DNA from: Candidatus Kuenenia stuttgartensis
GTDB taxonomy: Bacteria > Planctomycetota > Planctomycetia > Isosphaerales > Isosphaeraceae
NCBI GenBank assembly: GCA_945874095.1
Contig: CAMCFM010000109.1
Span: 1-10,579, forward strand
Reading direction: 5' to 3'
Length of the DNA: 10,579 bases
In this document: positions 1-7,777 of the stretch, one piece after another
Layout of the letters: the number at the start of each line of letters is the position of its first letter
How positions within the stretch are numbered: position 1 is the stretch's first letter
Notes under the pieces: model-generated
Told to the model about the DNA's origin: nothing
Seen by the model: the letters and a program-made list of their open reading frames with translations, nothing else
The model's database searches: none
Position numbers and translations under genes: made by a program

Positions 1-839
1 TGGAGAGTCGCATCATATTTTATATCCATTTTAGCTTTAGCTTCAGACAGGATTTTTTCCGTAAGATTAAGATCTCCAGAATCCCAGGCGATTTCTGCAT
101 TAAGAATCTGGGAACTGATTAAGATTGTATTATCTGACTGATTTTCAACGACTTTTTCTGTCAGCCTGGAGGCGCTTTCAAAATCGCCCTGAAGCCTAAG
201 ATGATCGGCAAATGCGAGTACAGAGATTGAGTCCGTTGGATCTGCTTTGACAAAGGCTCTTAGGAGTTCTCCAATTTCGCGGATCGCCGCATCTGGCCGA
301 CGACGACACGTCCAATGGATCAATTGATCTCGGTTTAACGATGATAATTCATCGAGTTTAGCATAGCATTGATCGCGTTCCGGGAGTCGATTCTGGATGT
401 CGTAGATACTGGCCAAAAGAGCCCACGCCTCTGTTTGTTTTGGGTCAAGTGCTACAGATTTTTTTAAAGCCACTTCTGCCTTTGATGCAAGTCTCGTACG
501 GATAAAATGCAATCGACCTTCATTCACTCGTGCCAGAGAGGCCAGTTTATCCTCTCCCTGAATTTTTTCGAGTTGCTCAATCGCTCGATTCGGATCTTCA
601 ATTTTATCAAAATACGCCGCAATCTGGAACCGGTCGCTTGAAGATAGAGCTTCTTTATTCTGAATCAATAGTCGATTCACTGCTTTCTCAACAGTATTCA
701 GATCAATGGAATTTACAGGTTTCAAAAAGTTATTCAGAGTTTCACGATCCGACTTCGGATCGGATAATGCCCCACAGCCTGAGATTTGCAAAACAATCGC
801 TGAGAAAAAGATTAGGGCAATTTTCTGATTCCATTTCAT
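1..839 (-). CDS. TPR-type lipoprotein, partial (C-terminus lies beyond the left edge)
   Basis: An open minus-strand frame enters from the left edge, and 279 codons are visible. The N-terminus is a lipoprotein signal peptide: a Lys-containing start (MKWNQK), a hydrophobic stretch at residues 7-18 and the lipobox ISGC with Cys22 as the predicted lipidation site. The rest is alpha-helical and repeat-like. A clear TPR-like pair spans about residues 105-150 (GRLHFIRTRLASKAEVALKK, then DPKQTEAWALLASIYDIQNR), with further weaker helical repeats toward the edge. TPR proteins are scaffolds for protein-protein contact, so a role in organising exported partners is an inference. I chose the ATG at 839 because it puts the hydrophobic core right after a short basic region. 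An in-frame ATG at 902 overlaps the stop of the upstream FG-GAP gene (ATGA) and would add 21 residues, giving an unusually long signal-peptide n-region. It is the last visible gene of the leftward operon. No enzyme motif is seen. Confidence 0.8.
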   Translation of the reverse strand, partial: MKWNQKIALIFFSAIVLQISGCGALSDPKSDRETLNNFLKPVNSIDLNTVEKAVNRLLIQNKEALSSSDRFQIAAYFDKIEDPNRAIEQLEKIQGEDKLASLARVNEGRLHFIRTRLASKAEVALKKSVALDPKQTEAWALLASIYDIQNRLPERDQCYAKLDELSSLNRDQLIHWTCRRRPDAAIREIGELLRAFVKADPTDSISVLAFADHLRLQGDFESASRLTEKVVENQSDNTILISSQILNAEIAWDSGDLNLTEKILSEAKAKMDIKYDATL

Positions 840-898
840 CGTTTCGAAATGGCTTCGACTTATTGTACGGGGAATGCAAGGATCCATTGCGATTTGAT

Positions 899-2638
899 TC
901 ATTTTGACTCGATGATCGTCAATTCCTGATCGGTTTTGACCTGCTGGATTTGAGTTACTACTCCTGATGGCCAAGTGACTTTGACCTCTTTAATCAGGTC
1001 TATTGGCCCTAAACCGATCGTCAGGCGCGGGTCATGCGTTGACATTAATCCGCACCCACCTTTGCGAAGTCGGGTGATTTTTCGCGTTTCTGTCTGAATT
1101 TCAATTCGAGCACCAATACCATCGCGATTGGATTTCATTCCAACCAACTTTAAACGTATCCAGTGTTTGTCAGCAAGAGACGAATCGTTACGTAAAAGAC
1201 TCGGATTATTGTCTTTATGCGAGATAACCAGATCCGTGTCACCATCGTTATCCAGGTCGCCCCAGGCAATTCCTCGCCCAACGTGTTCCGACTTAAAATA
1301 TGGTCCAGCATTCGACTCTAAATTGATAAACTTAATACCACTGTTATTGCGGAAAAGCAGTGGAAGCTGTTCCTGACGCACATTTTCGCCTAAAAGATGA
1401 CGGTTTTCATCCAGATGTCCATTTGCAACAAAAAGATCAGGCCATCCATCCATATCGAAGTCGGTGAGTGTTGTGCCCCAGCCCACATGAGGCAGACTGG
1501 CTGGAATGATCCCCCAGGCTGAGGAAACATCCATAAACAAGCCTTGGCCGAGATTTCGGTAGAGGGTATTTGGCTCATTTGCAAAGTTGGTCACAATAAT
1601 TTCAGGGAGTCCGTCGCCATCGAGATCCTCCGCATCAACACCCATTCCAGCTTGTGCGTGGCCGCGATGATCGAGTGCTGCTCCACTGGCTGATGTGGAA
1701 TCTTCGAACGTTCCATCGCCCTTATTAATAAATAGAAAATTCGGGTCCTGATCATTGGCTACATAAATATCTGTGAGATTGTCTTGATTGAAATCGGCTG
1801 TTATTACTCCAAATCCATGTCCATCAGGACGATTGATTCCTGCTTTTGCAGAAACATCGATGAATTTTCCAGCCCCTAGATTTTTATAAAGAATATCAGG
1901 GGAAGGGCGAATCTCTTTGGGGTCGCAATAAAGTCTGATATTTTTCTTGGTGTCTCCACAGAACCGGTTATCTTGGGGATACTTCCAGTCTCCATATGTA
2001 CTTACATAGAGATCAAGAAGTCCGTCGGAATCGTAATCCAGAAAAGCTGCGCTTGATGACCAGCCATCGTAATCTGTTCCAGATGATGTTGAAATATTGG
2101 TAAACCGTCCACCTTGGTTGAGATATAAAGCATTTTTTCCAAAGTTGCAAAGATAAAGATCTGTGTCACCATCGTTATCAATGTCAGCTGCAATAGCACC
2201 ATGTGTAAAGTATGTTATTTCTCCCAAACCACTTTCCTGAGTGACATCTTTAAATTGACTTGCGCCCAGATTCCGGAAAAGTTTCCCTGTATTTCTCGAT
2301 AGAGGATCGACTGGAATCTGTGTGGATTGTGCGAAATAAAGATCCATTTGGCCGTCGTTATCATAATCCAGAACGGCTATACCGGAACCGTTAGCGGTAG
2401 GCGTAGCTTTTTCGGAAGTTGTTCCCGAGGTATGGAGGAAATTAATCCCTGATTGTGTAGTCATATCGACGAATTGAATCGTCGCATCGGTTTTATTTGT
2501 TTGATGATCGGTTGACAGATTCGGAGCAGTTGCAATAGGTTTCGAGATGATTCCCACCGACTTCGGATTCGATTCACCGCCACAACCTGAAAGCATCCAA
2601 AGGATGAGGCAAATTATTATAGAGACAGTCTTTGCCAT
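899..2638 (-). CDS. CRTAC1-type FG-GAP/VCBS repeat lipoprotein with C-terminal UnbV/ASPIC domain
   Basis: About 579 residues. A lipoprotein signal (MAKTVSIIICLILWMLSGC, Cys19 in the lipobox) is followed by a roughly 30-residue Ser/Thr/Pro-rich linker. Seven Asp-rich FG-GAP calcium-type loops begin near residues 91, 152, 201, 282, 338, 393 and 461 (for example DYDNDGQMD and DLDNDGDTD), enough for a seven-bladed beta-propeller. The fourth loop (DFNQDNLTD) deviates from the consensus. Cys227 and Cys238 sit in an insertion (FCGDT...LYCDPKE) that I recall as typical of the CRTAC1 family. Residues about 498-576 match UnbV/ASPIC (RDGIGARIEI, DPRLTIGLG, VTWPSGVV). The family is usually extracellular or surface-anchored and its ligand is unknown. 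ATG 2638 has a GAG nine bases upstream. ATG 2647 would add only MNC and has no properly spaced Shine-Dalgarno. The gene lies 30 bases after the DUF1501 stop and is probably co-transcribed. Confidence 0.92.
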   Translation of the reverse strand: MAKTVSIIICLILWMLSGCGGESNPKSVGIISKPIATAPNLSTDHQTNKTDATIQFVDMTTQSGINFLHTSGTTSEKATPTANGSGIAVLDYDNDGQMDLYFAQSTQIPVDPLSRNTGKLFRNLGASQFKDVTQESGLGEITYFTHGAIAADIDNDGDTDLYLCNFGKNALYLNQGGRFTNISTSSGTDYDGWSSSAAFLDYDSDGLLDLYVSTYGDWKYPQDNRFCGDTKKNIRLYCDPKEIRPSPDILYKNLGAGKFIDVSAKAGINRPDGHGFGVITADFNQDNLTDIYVANDQDPNFLFINKGDGTFEDSTSASGAALDHRGHAQAGMGVDAEDLDGDGLPEIIVTNFANEPNTLYRNLGQGLFMDVSSAWGIIPASLPHVGWGTTLTDFDMDGWPDLFVANGHLDENRHLLGENVRQEQLPLLFRNNSGIKFINLESNAGPYFKSEHVGRGIAWGDLDNDGDTDLVISHKDNNPSLLRNDSSLADKHWIRLKLVGMKSNRDGIGARIEIQTETRKITRLRKGGCGLMSTHDPRLTIGLGPIDLIKEVKVTWPSGVVTQIQQVKTDQELTIIESK

Positions 2639-2668
2639 ACAATTCATCTCAATGGATTGGTAGTGAAA

Positions 2669-4126
2669 TCAGGCAAAAAGGCCATGGACGACTTCTCCAT
2701 GCACATCGGTCAGACGAAAATCGCGTCCAGCATGTCGATAGGTCAGTTGCTTGTGGTTGATGCCCAGCTGATGCAGGATTGTGGCATGTAAGTCATGCAT
2801 GTGGACACGGTTTTCAACAGCCTGGAACCCATATTCGTCGGTCGCGCCATATGCAATCCCGGATTTAAATCCACCGCCTGCGAGCCAAACGGTGAAACCT
2901 TCCGGGTTATGGTCACGGCCCGTCCCATTATCCTGAGCGTAAGGCGTTCGGCCGAACTCGCCACCCCACCAAACAATGGTATCTTCCAGAAGTCCTCTCG
3001 CTTTGAGATCCCGAATTAATCCCGCAACAGGCTGGTCAACGGCACGAGCGTGATCCGCGTGTTTTGGTAAGTTCGAGTGCTGATCCCACGACGGATTATT
3101 GGTGTTATCTGCATAGTTCACCTGAACATAGCGCACGCCCGACTCGACAAGCCGACGCGCCATCAAGCACAACCGGCCATAGTTGTCCGTAGGCTCCTGA
3201 CCAATTCCGTAAAGCTTTTGTGTTGCAGAAGATTCGCCAGAAAGGTCGAGCACGGAAGGAGCGGCTGTCTGCATCCTCCAGCCAAGCTCATAGCTGGCCA
3301 ACACGGCATCCCACTCAGAATCGCTGCGTACTCCGGAAGCCTGTGCAGCATTGAGTTTGCGTATCATTTCATACTGTAACTGCTGTTCGGTTGCATTTCT
3401 CGAAACATCACCAAGATTGCGAATTCGAGAATCCTTGGCAGGGATGCCAGACCTCCCAATCGCTGTACCCTGGTACGCAGTGGGCAAAAAGGCGTTGCTG
3501 TAATTGCGCGGGCCACCATTTCCGAGAGCTGGAGAGAGTGACACAAACCCTGGCATATTCTGGTTTTCCGTACCTAGCCCGTACGTCACCCATGAACCCA
3601 TTGAAGGGCGAATGAAGTTGGTCGAACCCGTATGGAGAAAGAGCGTGGCAGGGCCATGGGCGACACCTTCCGTGGCCATGGAACGGATCACGCAGAGGTC
3701 GTCGACGACTCCACCCATGTATGGAAAAAGTTCGGAGACGGGGAGCCCACTTTCGCCATACTGCTTAAACTTCCAAGGCGAATTCATCAACCGTTGAGCA
3801 GCACCCTGGCCCGTTTTGGCAACACTTCGTGGGTCATTAAAGTGCATCATCCTGCCATTTTGACGGCTCAGAATTGGCTTGGGATCGAACGAATCCACTT
3901 GGCTCGGGCCACCTGACATAAACAAAAAAATGACTCGCTTGGCCTTTGCAGGAAAATGCGCTGGCTTTAAAGCAAGCGGACGATTGCTGGCTTCAGCCGC
4001 ATCGCTGGCCTGGCCCATCATGGCAGCCCATGCCATGGAACCAAAACCACAGGCAGTCGATCGTAAGAGATTACGACGGCTTGAGATAGGATTCAGATTG
4101 TGCAAGTTTTCAGCAGATCTCCACAT
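2669..4126 (-). CDS. DUF1501 family protein with a twin-arginine export signal
   Basis: A complete 485-residue protein, normal length for DUF1501, a family placed in the alkaline phosphatase/sulfatase-like fold but without an established substrate. The N-terminus carries a Tat signal (SRRNLLRSTACGFGSMAWAA, Arg17-Arg18 then a hydrophobic stretch), so it is probably exported folded, possibly with bound metal. Family landmarks in order: FLFMSGGPSQVDSFDPKP (68-84), VAHGPATLFLHTGS (155-168), WDQHSN (347-352), WWGGEFGRTPYAQDN (386-400), GRDHNPEGFTVWLAGGG (403-419) and HMHDLHATILHQLGI (442-456). The conserved Asp and His in these motifs are candidate metal or active-site residues by analogy with the sulfatase fold; this is inference. 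AAGGAA at 4135-4140 is a good Shine-Dalgarno for ATG 4126. The gene starts 41 bases after the DUF1553 protein stop. DUF1501 and DUF1553 genes are commonly paired in planctomycetes, which suggests a joint function. No defect is seen. Confidence 0.95.
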   Translation of the reverse strand: MWRSAENLHNLNPISSRRNLLRSTACGFGSMAWAAMMGQASDAAEASNRPLALKPAHFPAKAKRVIFLFMSGGPSQVDSFDPKPILSRQNGRMMHFNDPRSVAKTGQGAAQRLMNSPWKFKQYGESGLPVSELFPYMGGVVDDLCVIRSMATEGVAHGPATLFLHTGSTNFIRPSMGSWVTYGLGTENQNMPGFVSLSPALGNGGPRNYSNAFLPTAYQGTAIGRSGIPAKDSRIRNLGDVSRNATEQQLQYEMIRKLNAAQASGVRSDSEWDAVLASYELGWRMQTAAPSVLDLSGESSATQKLYGIGQEPTDNYGRLCLMARRLVESGVRYVQVNYADNTNNPSWDQHSNLPKHADHARAVDQPVAGLIRDLKARGLLEDTIVWWGGEFGRTPYAQDNGTGRDHNPEGFTVWLAGGGFKSGIAYGATDEYGFQAVENRVHMHDLHATILHQLGINHKQLTYRHAGRDFRLTDVHGEVVHGLFA

Positions 4127-4167
4127 GACTGACGTTCCTTAATGGTATCGCACCACTGTGTTTTTCA

Positions 4168-7098
4168 TTAATGAGTATATCGGAATTCCACCGACGCAAA
4201 GAGTGCATGTGCAATATTAGTCCAGGCTTTTTCTAAATCCGTTTGACTTGAAGCGGATTTGAGCGATGGCAGTAGAATGTCCGCCTCCGCTTCCGTGGCT
4301 GGTCGCGACAGGATCCAACGTGTGATTTGATCAAGTCTTGCGCGATTATCATCGAAGGGCGATAATAAAAGCCGTTTCGCGGATCTTTGGGCCATCTCTC
4401 GTACAAATGGATGGTTCATCAAAAACAAGGCCTGAGTTGCAACTGTCGATTGCTCGCGGCGACCTATGGCCTGATTGATATCCGCAAAGTCAAATGCTTC
4501 AAAGAGTTCCAGCCTTTTATTACGAAATGCCGGTGTGTAAGCAGACCGCCGGAAATCTTTAAATTGGTATCCATATTCGACAGCAGCCGCTCCATTATCG
4601 TTCGAATCAATGGAAGTGGCTCCTTGAATATTTGGGCCGCCAACTTGCTGGTCGATCACTCCTGCGGCAGCCAGCATTGCATCTCGCAAGGATTCCGCAT
4701 CGAGCCGACGCCGTGGAAATCGACTTAAAAGCCGGTTTTCAGGATCTTTCTGGTCCATATTATCCGATATATCATCTGACATAGCATATGTTTGTGACAG
4801 AACTATGTCACGAATCAGATGCTTCACCGACCATCCATTTTCCACGAATCGACTGGCAAGATGATCGAGCAGTTCCGGATGTGTTGGCAACTGCCCTGTG
4901 GTCCCAAAATTATCTGCCGTTCGAACCAACCCATCGCCAAAGGTCCATAGCCAAACACGATTTACCATAACTCTGGCCGTCAGGGGATGGCGGTTGTCCG
5001 TCAGCCAATCGGCGAAACCTGTACGACCGCTTGCTTGTGCCTTGATGGTTTCAAATGGCACTTCTGTGACAACGGAAAGCCCACCTCGTGGAACCTTGGG
5101 CCCCAATGTTTTGGAATTTCCGCGGATATGAATGGGGCTATCCTGAGCATTTTCGTGGTCTCTCACAGTCATCGCAAATGGACGTTCCGGAGACTGTTTT
5201 TTAAGTCTGACAAGTTGCTTTTCAAGAGTGGAAAGTTGGCTGCGAAGCTCTTTTAGAACGGCTGTGCCTTCGTCGTTTTTGGCGATTTTTTGTGGAGAAA
5301 GCGACGTCTCTTCAGGAGGAACGAACCAGACTGCATCGACTGAAACCGTGCCGTTTGACCCTTCATTTGAGACCATCACGAAGCCTGCCCCACCAGCTTC
5401 GAACCGAAATGTGCCCAAGCTCAGGAACCGCCCTTCGATGGGAGGTTTTGCTTGCTGATTCACATGCTTTAATTCTTCTCCATCGGCGTGGAGAATTCGG
5501 ATTGCCGTATTCGTGGCCCGATTCGAGTGTGGCACATACGCCAGCCGAACTTCAAAGAGGCCTGATTTTGGAAAATCCGGGTCAAATGTCAGGGTCGCGG
5601 GTCGATCCTGGTTTTTTATATCGTAAACGGCTCCAACACCTAGATAATTTCCGCCATAAATCGACGACTTCCAACTCCCGAAAGGCTTGGCCTTGGCATC
5701 GTCGATCACAATTCCAGGTAAAATGTCAGGGTTGATGACACCGACTGATGCAAGTTGACTGGTACGCGAATCGAGTTTCAGGATTTGCGAACGGATGGAT
5801 TTGATTTTGGATTGCAATTCATTGACAGATTTCTCATGGTTTGCAATCGCTTGTTTTGCGATGGAATCGGGAGGCAGTGGCTGATCAATCCAATGTGCCA
5901 CATTATCCGTATCATTTTGAAGGGTGCGTGTGCTTCGGAAAATTCCGGCAATTGCGTAATAATCGCGAGTCGGAATCGGGTCGAATTTGTGGTCGTGGCA
6001 GCGTGCACAGCCAATGGTCATACCCATTGTGGTACGGCCAATGGTGTCAATCTGCTCATCCACAATATCCATTCTCAACTGATATTTATCCTGCTCTTCA
6101 TAGTTTGTAGGACCCAGCACGAGGAAGCCAGTGGCTGTGAGTTGACGAATCTTGTCTGACTCGGTTTTTGATGGCAGAACATCGCCTGCAATTTGTTCTT
6201 TCAAGAACTGGTTGTAAGGCATGTCCGCATTAAACGCATTGATGACATAATCGCGATATCGCCAGGCATCTTTAAATAATAAAGTGCGTCCTCCACCGGA
6301 AGATTCGGCGAATCGTGCCACATCCAGCCAATGACGTCCCCATCGTTCTCCAAACTGTGGCTGGGCGAGTAGTTCGTCGACAACCTTCGTTCTGGCTTGC
6401 AGTTCTGAAGATTTATCATTCATAAATCTGGCGATTGCATCGCTGGTCGGTGGTAGGCCGACCAAGTCAAACCAGACTCGGCGAAGCCAGGCTTGTCTCT
6501 GAGCAACAGGGGCTGGTTTCAACTGTTTTTCTTCGAGTTTCGCCAGGATAAAATGGTCGATCGGATCCAGAGGCCACTGCTTTTGAATCACTTTAGGAAT
6601 TTCAGGCGTTTTGACCTTCTGAAAAGCCCAATGATTTTTAGCAGCGGTGGACGAAGATTTTGAACCCGTCATTTGTGTATCGCCAACCGCTTTTCTGGGG
6701 TCAGCGGCACCTGACTGAACCCATTTTTTCAAGTCAGAGATCTGAATCTCGGACAGTTTTCCCGATGGCGGCATGTCATAAAATCCACCATCATACGCTA
6801 CCGCCTGAATGATCAGGCTTTCATTGACATGACCGGGAATAACCGCGGGCCCGGAGTCTCCACCTTTGATTGTGGATTCGCGTGAATCCAGTCGCAAGCC
6901 ACCTTTGGACTGCTTTGACGACTCGGAATGGCACTTGTAGCAATGATTTACCAAGATCGGGCGAATACGCGACTCAAAAAATTCAACATCGCCCGGCAAC
7001 GGTTCTCGATCGGCTGCGTACAATGGACCAACAGAAATGAATACAATCAGTACCTGTAAAGTTCTCAGGATTGAGACGATCGTATTTGCGGATTTCAT
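4168..7098 (-). CDS. PSD1 and planctomycete cytochrome C domain protein (PSCyt1-DUF1549-DUF1553)
   Basis: About 976 residues from ATG 7098, which begins a clear Sec signal peptide (MKSANTIVSILRTLQVLIVF, cleavage likely after LYA). Domains in order: PSCyt1 with heme motif CYKCH at 53-57 and candidate axial Met109 (DMPPSGKLS); DUF1549 at about 175-385 (WPLDPIDHFILAKL, FGERWGRHWLDVARFAES) containing a second CxxCH (CARCH, 364-368); a coiled coil at about 418-448; a beta-rich domain at about 462-595 resembling golvesin C-terminal domains; a second coiled coil at about 609-635; and DUF1553 at about 691-955 (HPLTARVMVNRVW, RRLDAESLRDAML). The product is probably a periplasmic or surface c-type cytochrome-like protein. 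An enzymatic reaction is unproven for the family, though roles in complex polysaccharide use have been proposed. The frame stays open to a TTG at 7194, but a promoter lies inside that extension, so I reject that start. ATG 7146 is a weaker alternative. First gene of the leftward operon. Confidence 0.94.
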   Translation of the reverse strand: MKSANTIVSILRTLQVLIVFISVGPLYAADREPLPGDVEFFESRIRPILVNHCYKCHSESSKQSKGGLRLDSRESTIKGGDSGPAVIPGHVNESLIIQAVAYDGGFYDMPPSGKLSEIQISDLKKWVQSGAADPRKAVGDTQMTGSKSSSTAAKNHWAFQKVKTPEIPKVIQKQWPLDPIDHFILAKLEEKQLKPAPVAQRQAWLRRVWFDLVGLPPTSDAIARFMNDKSSELQARTKVVDELLAQPQFGERWGRHWLDVARFAESSGGGRTLLFKDAWRYRDYVINAFNADMPYNQFLKEQIAGDVLPSKTESDKIRQLTATGFLVLGPTNYEEQDKYQLRMDIVDEQIDTIGRTTMGMTIGCARCHDHKFDPIPTRDYYAIAGIFRSTRTLQNDTDNVAHWIDQPLPPDSIAKQAIANHEKSVNELQSKIKSIRSQILKLDSRTSQLASVGVINPDILPGIVIDDAKAKPFGSWKSSIYGGNYLGVGAVYDIKNQDRPATLTFDPDFPKSGLFEVRLAYVPHSNRATNTAIRILHADGEELKHVNQQAKPPIEGRFLSLGTFRFEAGGAGFVMVSNEGSNGTVSVDAVWFVPPEETSLSPQKIAKNDEGTAVLKELRSQLSTLEKQLVRLKKQSPERPFAMTVRDHENAQDSPIHIRGNSKTLGPKVPRGGLSVVTEVPFETIKAQASGRTGFADWLTDNRHPLTARVMVNRVWLWTFGDGLVRTADNFGTTGQLPTHPELLDHLASRFVENGWSVKHLIRDIVLSQTYAMSDDISDNMDQKDPENRLLSRFPRRRLDAESLRDAMLAAAGVIDQQVGGPNIQGATSIDSNDNGAAAVEYGYQFKDFRRSAYTPAFRNKRLELFEAFDFADINQAIGRREQSTVATQALFLMNHPFVREMAQRSAKRLLLSPFDDNRARLDQITRWILSRPATEAEADILLPSLKSASSQTDLEKAWTNIAHALFASVEFRYTH
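5314..5715 (-). other. Inserted golvesin-C-like beta-sandwich domain inside the DUF1549/DUF1553 protein
   Basis: This segment encodes about 134 residues beginning PGIVIDDAKAKPFGSWKSS and ending near SVDAVWFVPP. The pattern is IVIDD, then GxW..S, then YGGNYL, then a beta-rich stretch with FEVRLAYVPHSNRATN and a closing VSVDAVWF. It resembles golvesin/xanthan-lyase C-terminal domains, which I recall as adhesion or glycan-binding-like beta-sandwiches. It splits the DUF1549 and DUF1553 parts and lies between two predicted coiled coils. The assignment rests on motif memory, not on a profile search. Confidence 0.55.
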
Positions 7099-7165
7099 TG
7101 AATTGACACTCAAGATCTCATTTGCTTGCAAAGCCTTCCAAGTCATGGAAGAGCTCTTTAGGAAT

Positions 7166-7194
7166 ATTATGACGGATGAATCGGATTTAAGCAA
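7166..7194 (-). promoter_or_regulatory. Putative sigma70-like promoter of the leftward exported-protein operon
   Basis: Read on the minus strand, TTGCTT (7189-7194) and CATAAT (7166-7171) are separated by exactly 17 bases. The -10 matches the consensus at five of six positions and the -35 at three of six. Transcription would start near 7159, giving a leader of roughly 60 bases before ATG 7098. The 136-base gap that holds it (7099-7234) shows no obvious hairpin terminator for the upstream zinc-ribbon pair, so read-through from that pair is also possible. Planctomycete promoters are poorly defined, so this is only a consensus match. Confidence 0.4.
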
Positions 7195-7234
7195 CAGGGA
7201 TTCGATTTGCAGACCGATTTTTAAGGCATGTCAC

Positions 7235-7777
7235 CTACGAATCATGGCTTAAGTCAAACCAGCGTGGGAATAGGGAAATGAGCATCACAAGGGTATAAAA
7301 TGCCAGTTCCTCCGGGTAATACCAGCCGATCCCAAATAAAATCTGAAAGAGTAATAAACGAGCCGCTTTAATGAACAGCCAGCTTTTTAATAGAAAGATC
7401 ATGAGCCTTTTTAATGAGGTCATCGGATTCACCTGTGATGGTGTAATCATCTTACTTTTTAATACTCTAATGTCACCTGTTTGTCCCTGATATACTGGAG
7501 GGCCAAGTACTTCAGCTGAAGTTTTATGATCAGAATCAGGATTTGCCACCGGTGGATTCAACATGTTTGGTGGTCTCGTGTCAAGATCACCCAAACCGGA
7601 CGACGGTTCCAGATATGTCGTATTCCGTAATTTTAACGATGACTCATCAGGCAGGAATGGACGATTACATTTTGGGCAACGAATCCACTGGTGAATGTTA
7701 AGGTCTGAGATAGTGAGTTTTGTCGAGCAGAATGGACATGGAAACCCGATGTCGCTTTCACTCATTTCTTGATTCAT
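7235..7777 (-). CDS. Hypothetical zinc-ribbon membrane protein (second of a pair)
   Basis: A 180-residue protein of unrecognised family. The N-terminus holds a four-cysteine zinc ribbon (CPFC at 14-17, CPKC at 34-37), similar in style to small prokaryotic MJ0042-like zinc ribbons. A polar, Pro-rich linker of about 80 residues follows (roughly 41-118). The C-terminal third is hydrophobic: about 121-151 (with RLLLFQILFGIGWYY) and 157-171 (LAFYTLVMLISLFPR) are likely membrane-associated segments, the first containing Lys and Arg and perhaps amphipathic. I chose ATG 7777 because it overlaps the stop of the preceding gene as ATGA, with GGAG in reach upstream. The frame continues open to 7960, but that extension overlaps the preceding gene in another frame and has no family features. 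ATG 7765 (MSESD) is possible. The ribbon would face the cytoplasm if the tail is anchored as expected; the function is unknown. Confidence 0.7.
   Translation of the reverse strand: MNQEMSESDIGFPCPFCSTKLTISDLNIHQWIRCPKCNRPFLPDESSLKLRNTTYLEPSSGLGDLDTRPPNMLNPPVANPDSDHKTSAEVLGPPVYQGQTGDIRVLKSKMITPSQVNPMTSLKRLMIFLLKSWLFIKAARLLLFQILFGIGWYYPEELAFYTLVMLISLFPRWFDLSHDS

Noticed and set aside
530..907. A 125-codon plus-strand open frame opposite the TPR lipoprotein.
   Set aside because: The minus strand is open across the whole region with a lipoprotein signal and TPR-like repeats. The plus-strand product has no recognisable motif.
1236..2179. A 17-base exact repeat at 1236-1252 and 2163-2179.
   Set aside because: Both copies encode the same Asp-rich FG-GAP loop core (DNDGDT), so the identity follows from the protein repeat, not from a mobile or regulatory element.
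5292..5735. A 147-codon plus-strand open frame inside the DUF1549/DUF1553 gene.
   Set aside because: It lies antisense to well-supported coding sequence and its translation is rich in Arg, Ser and His without domain features, as expected for a shadow frame.
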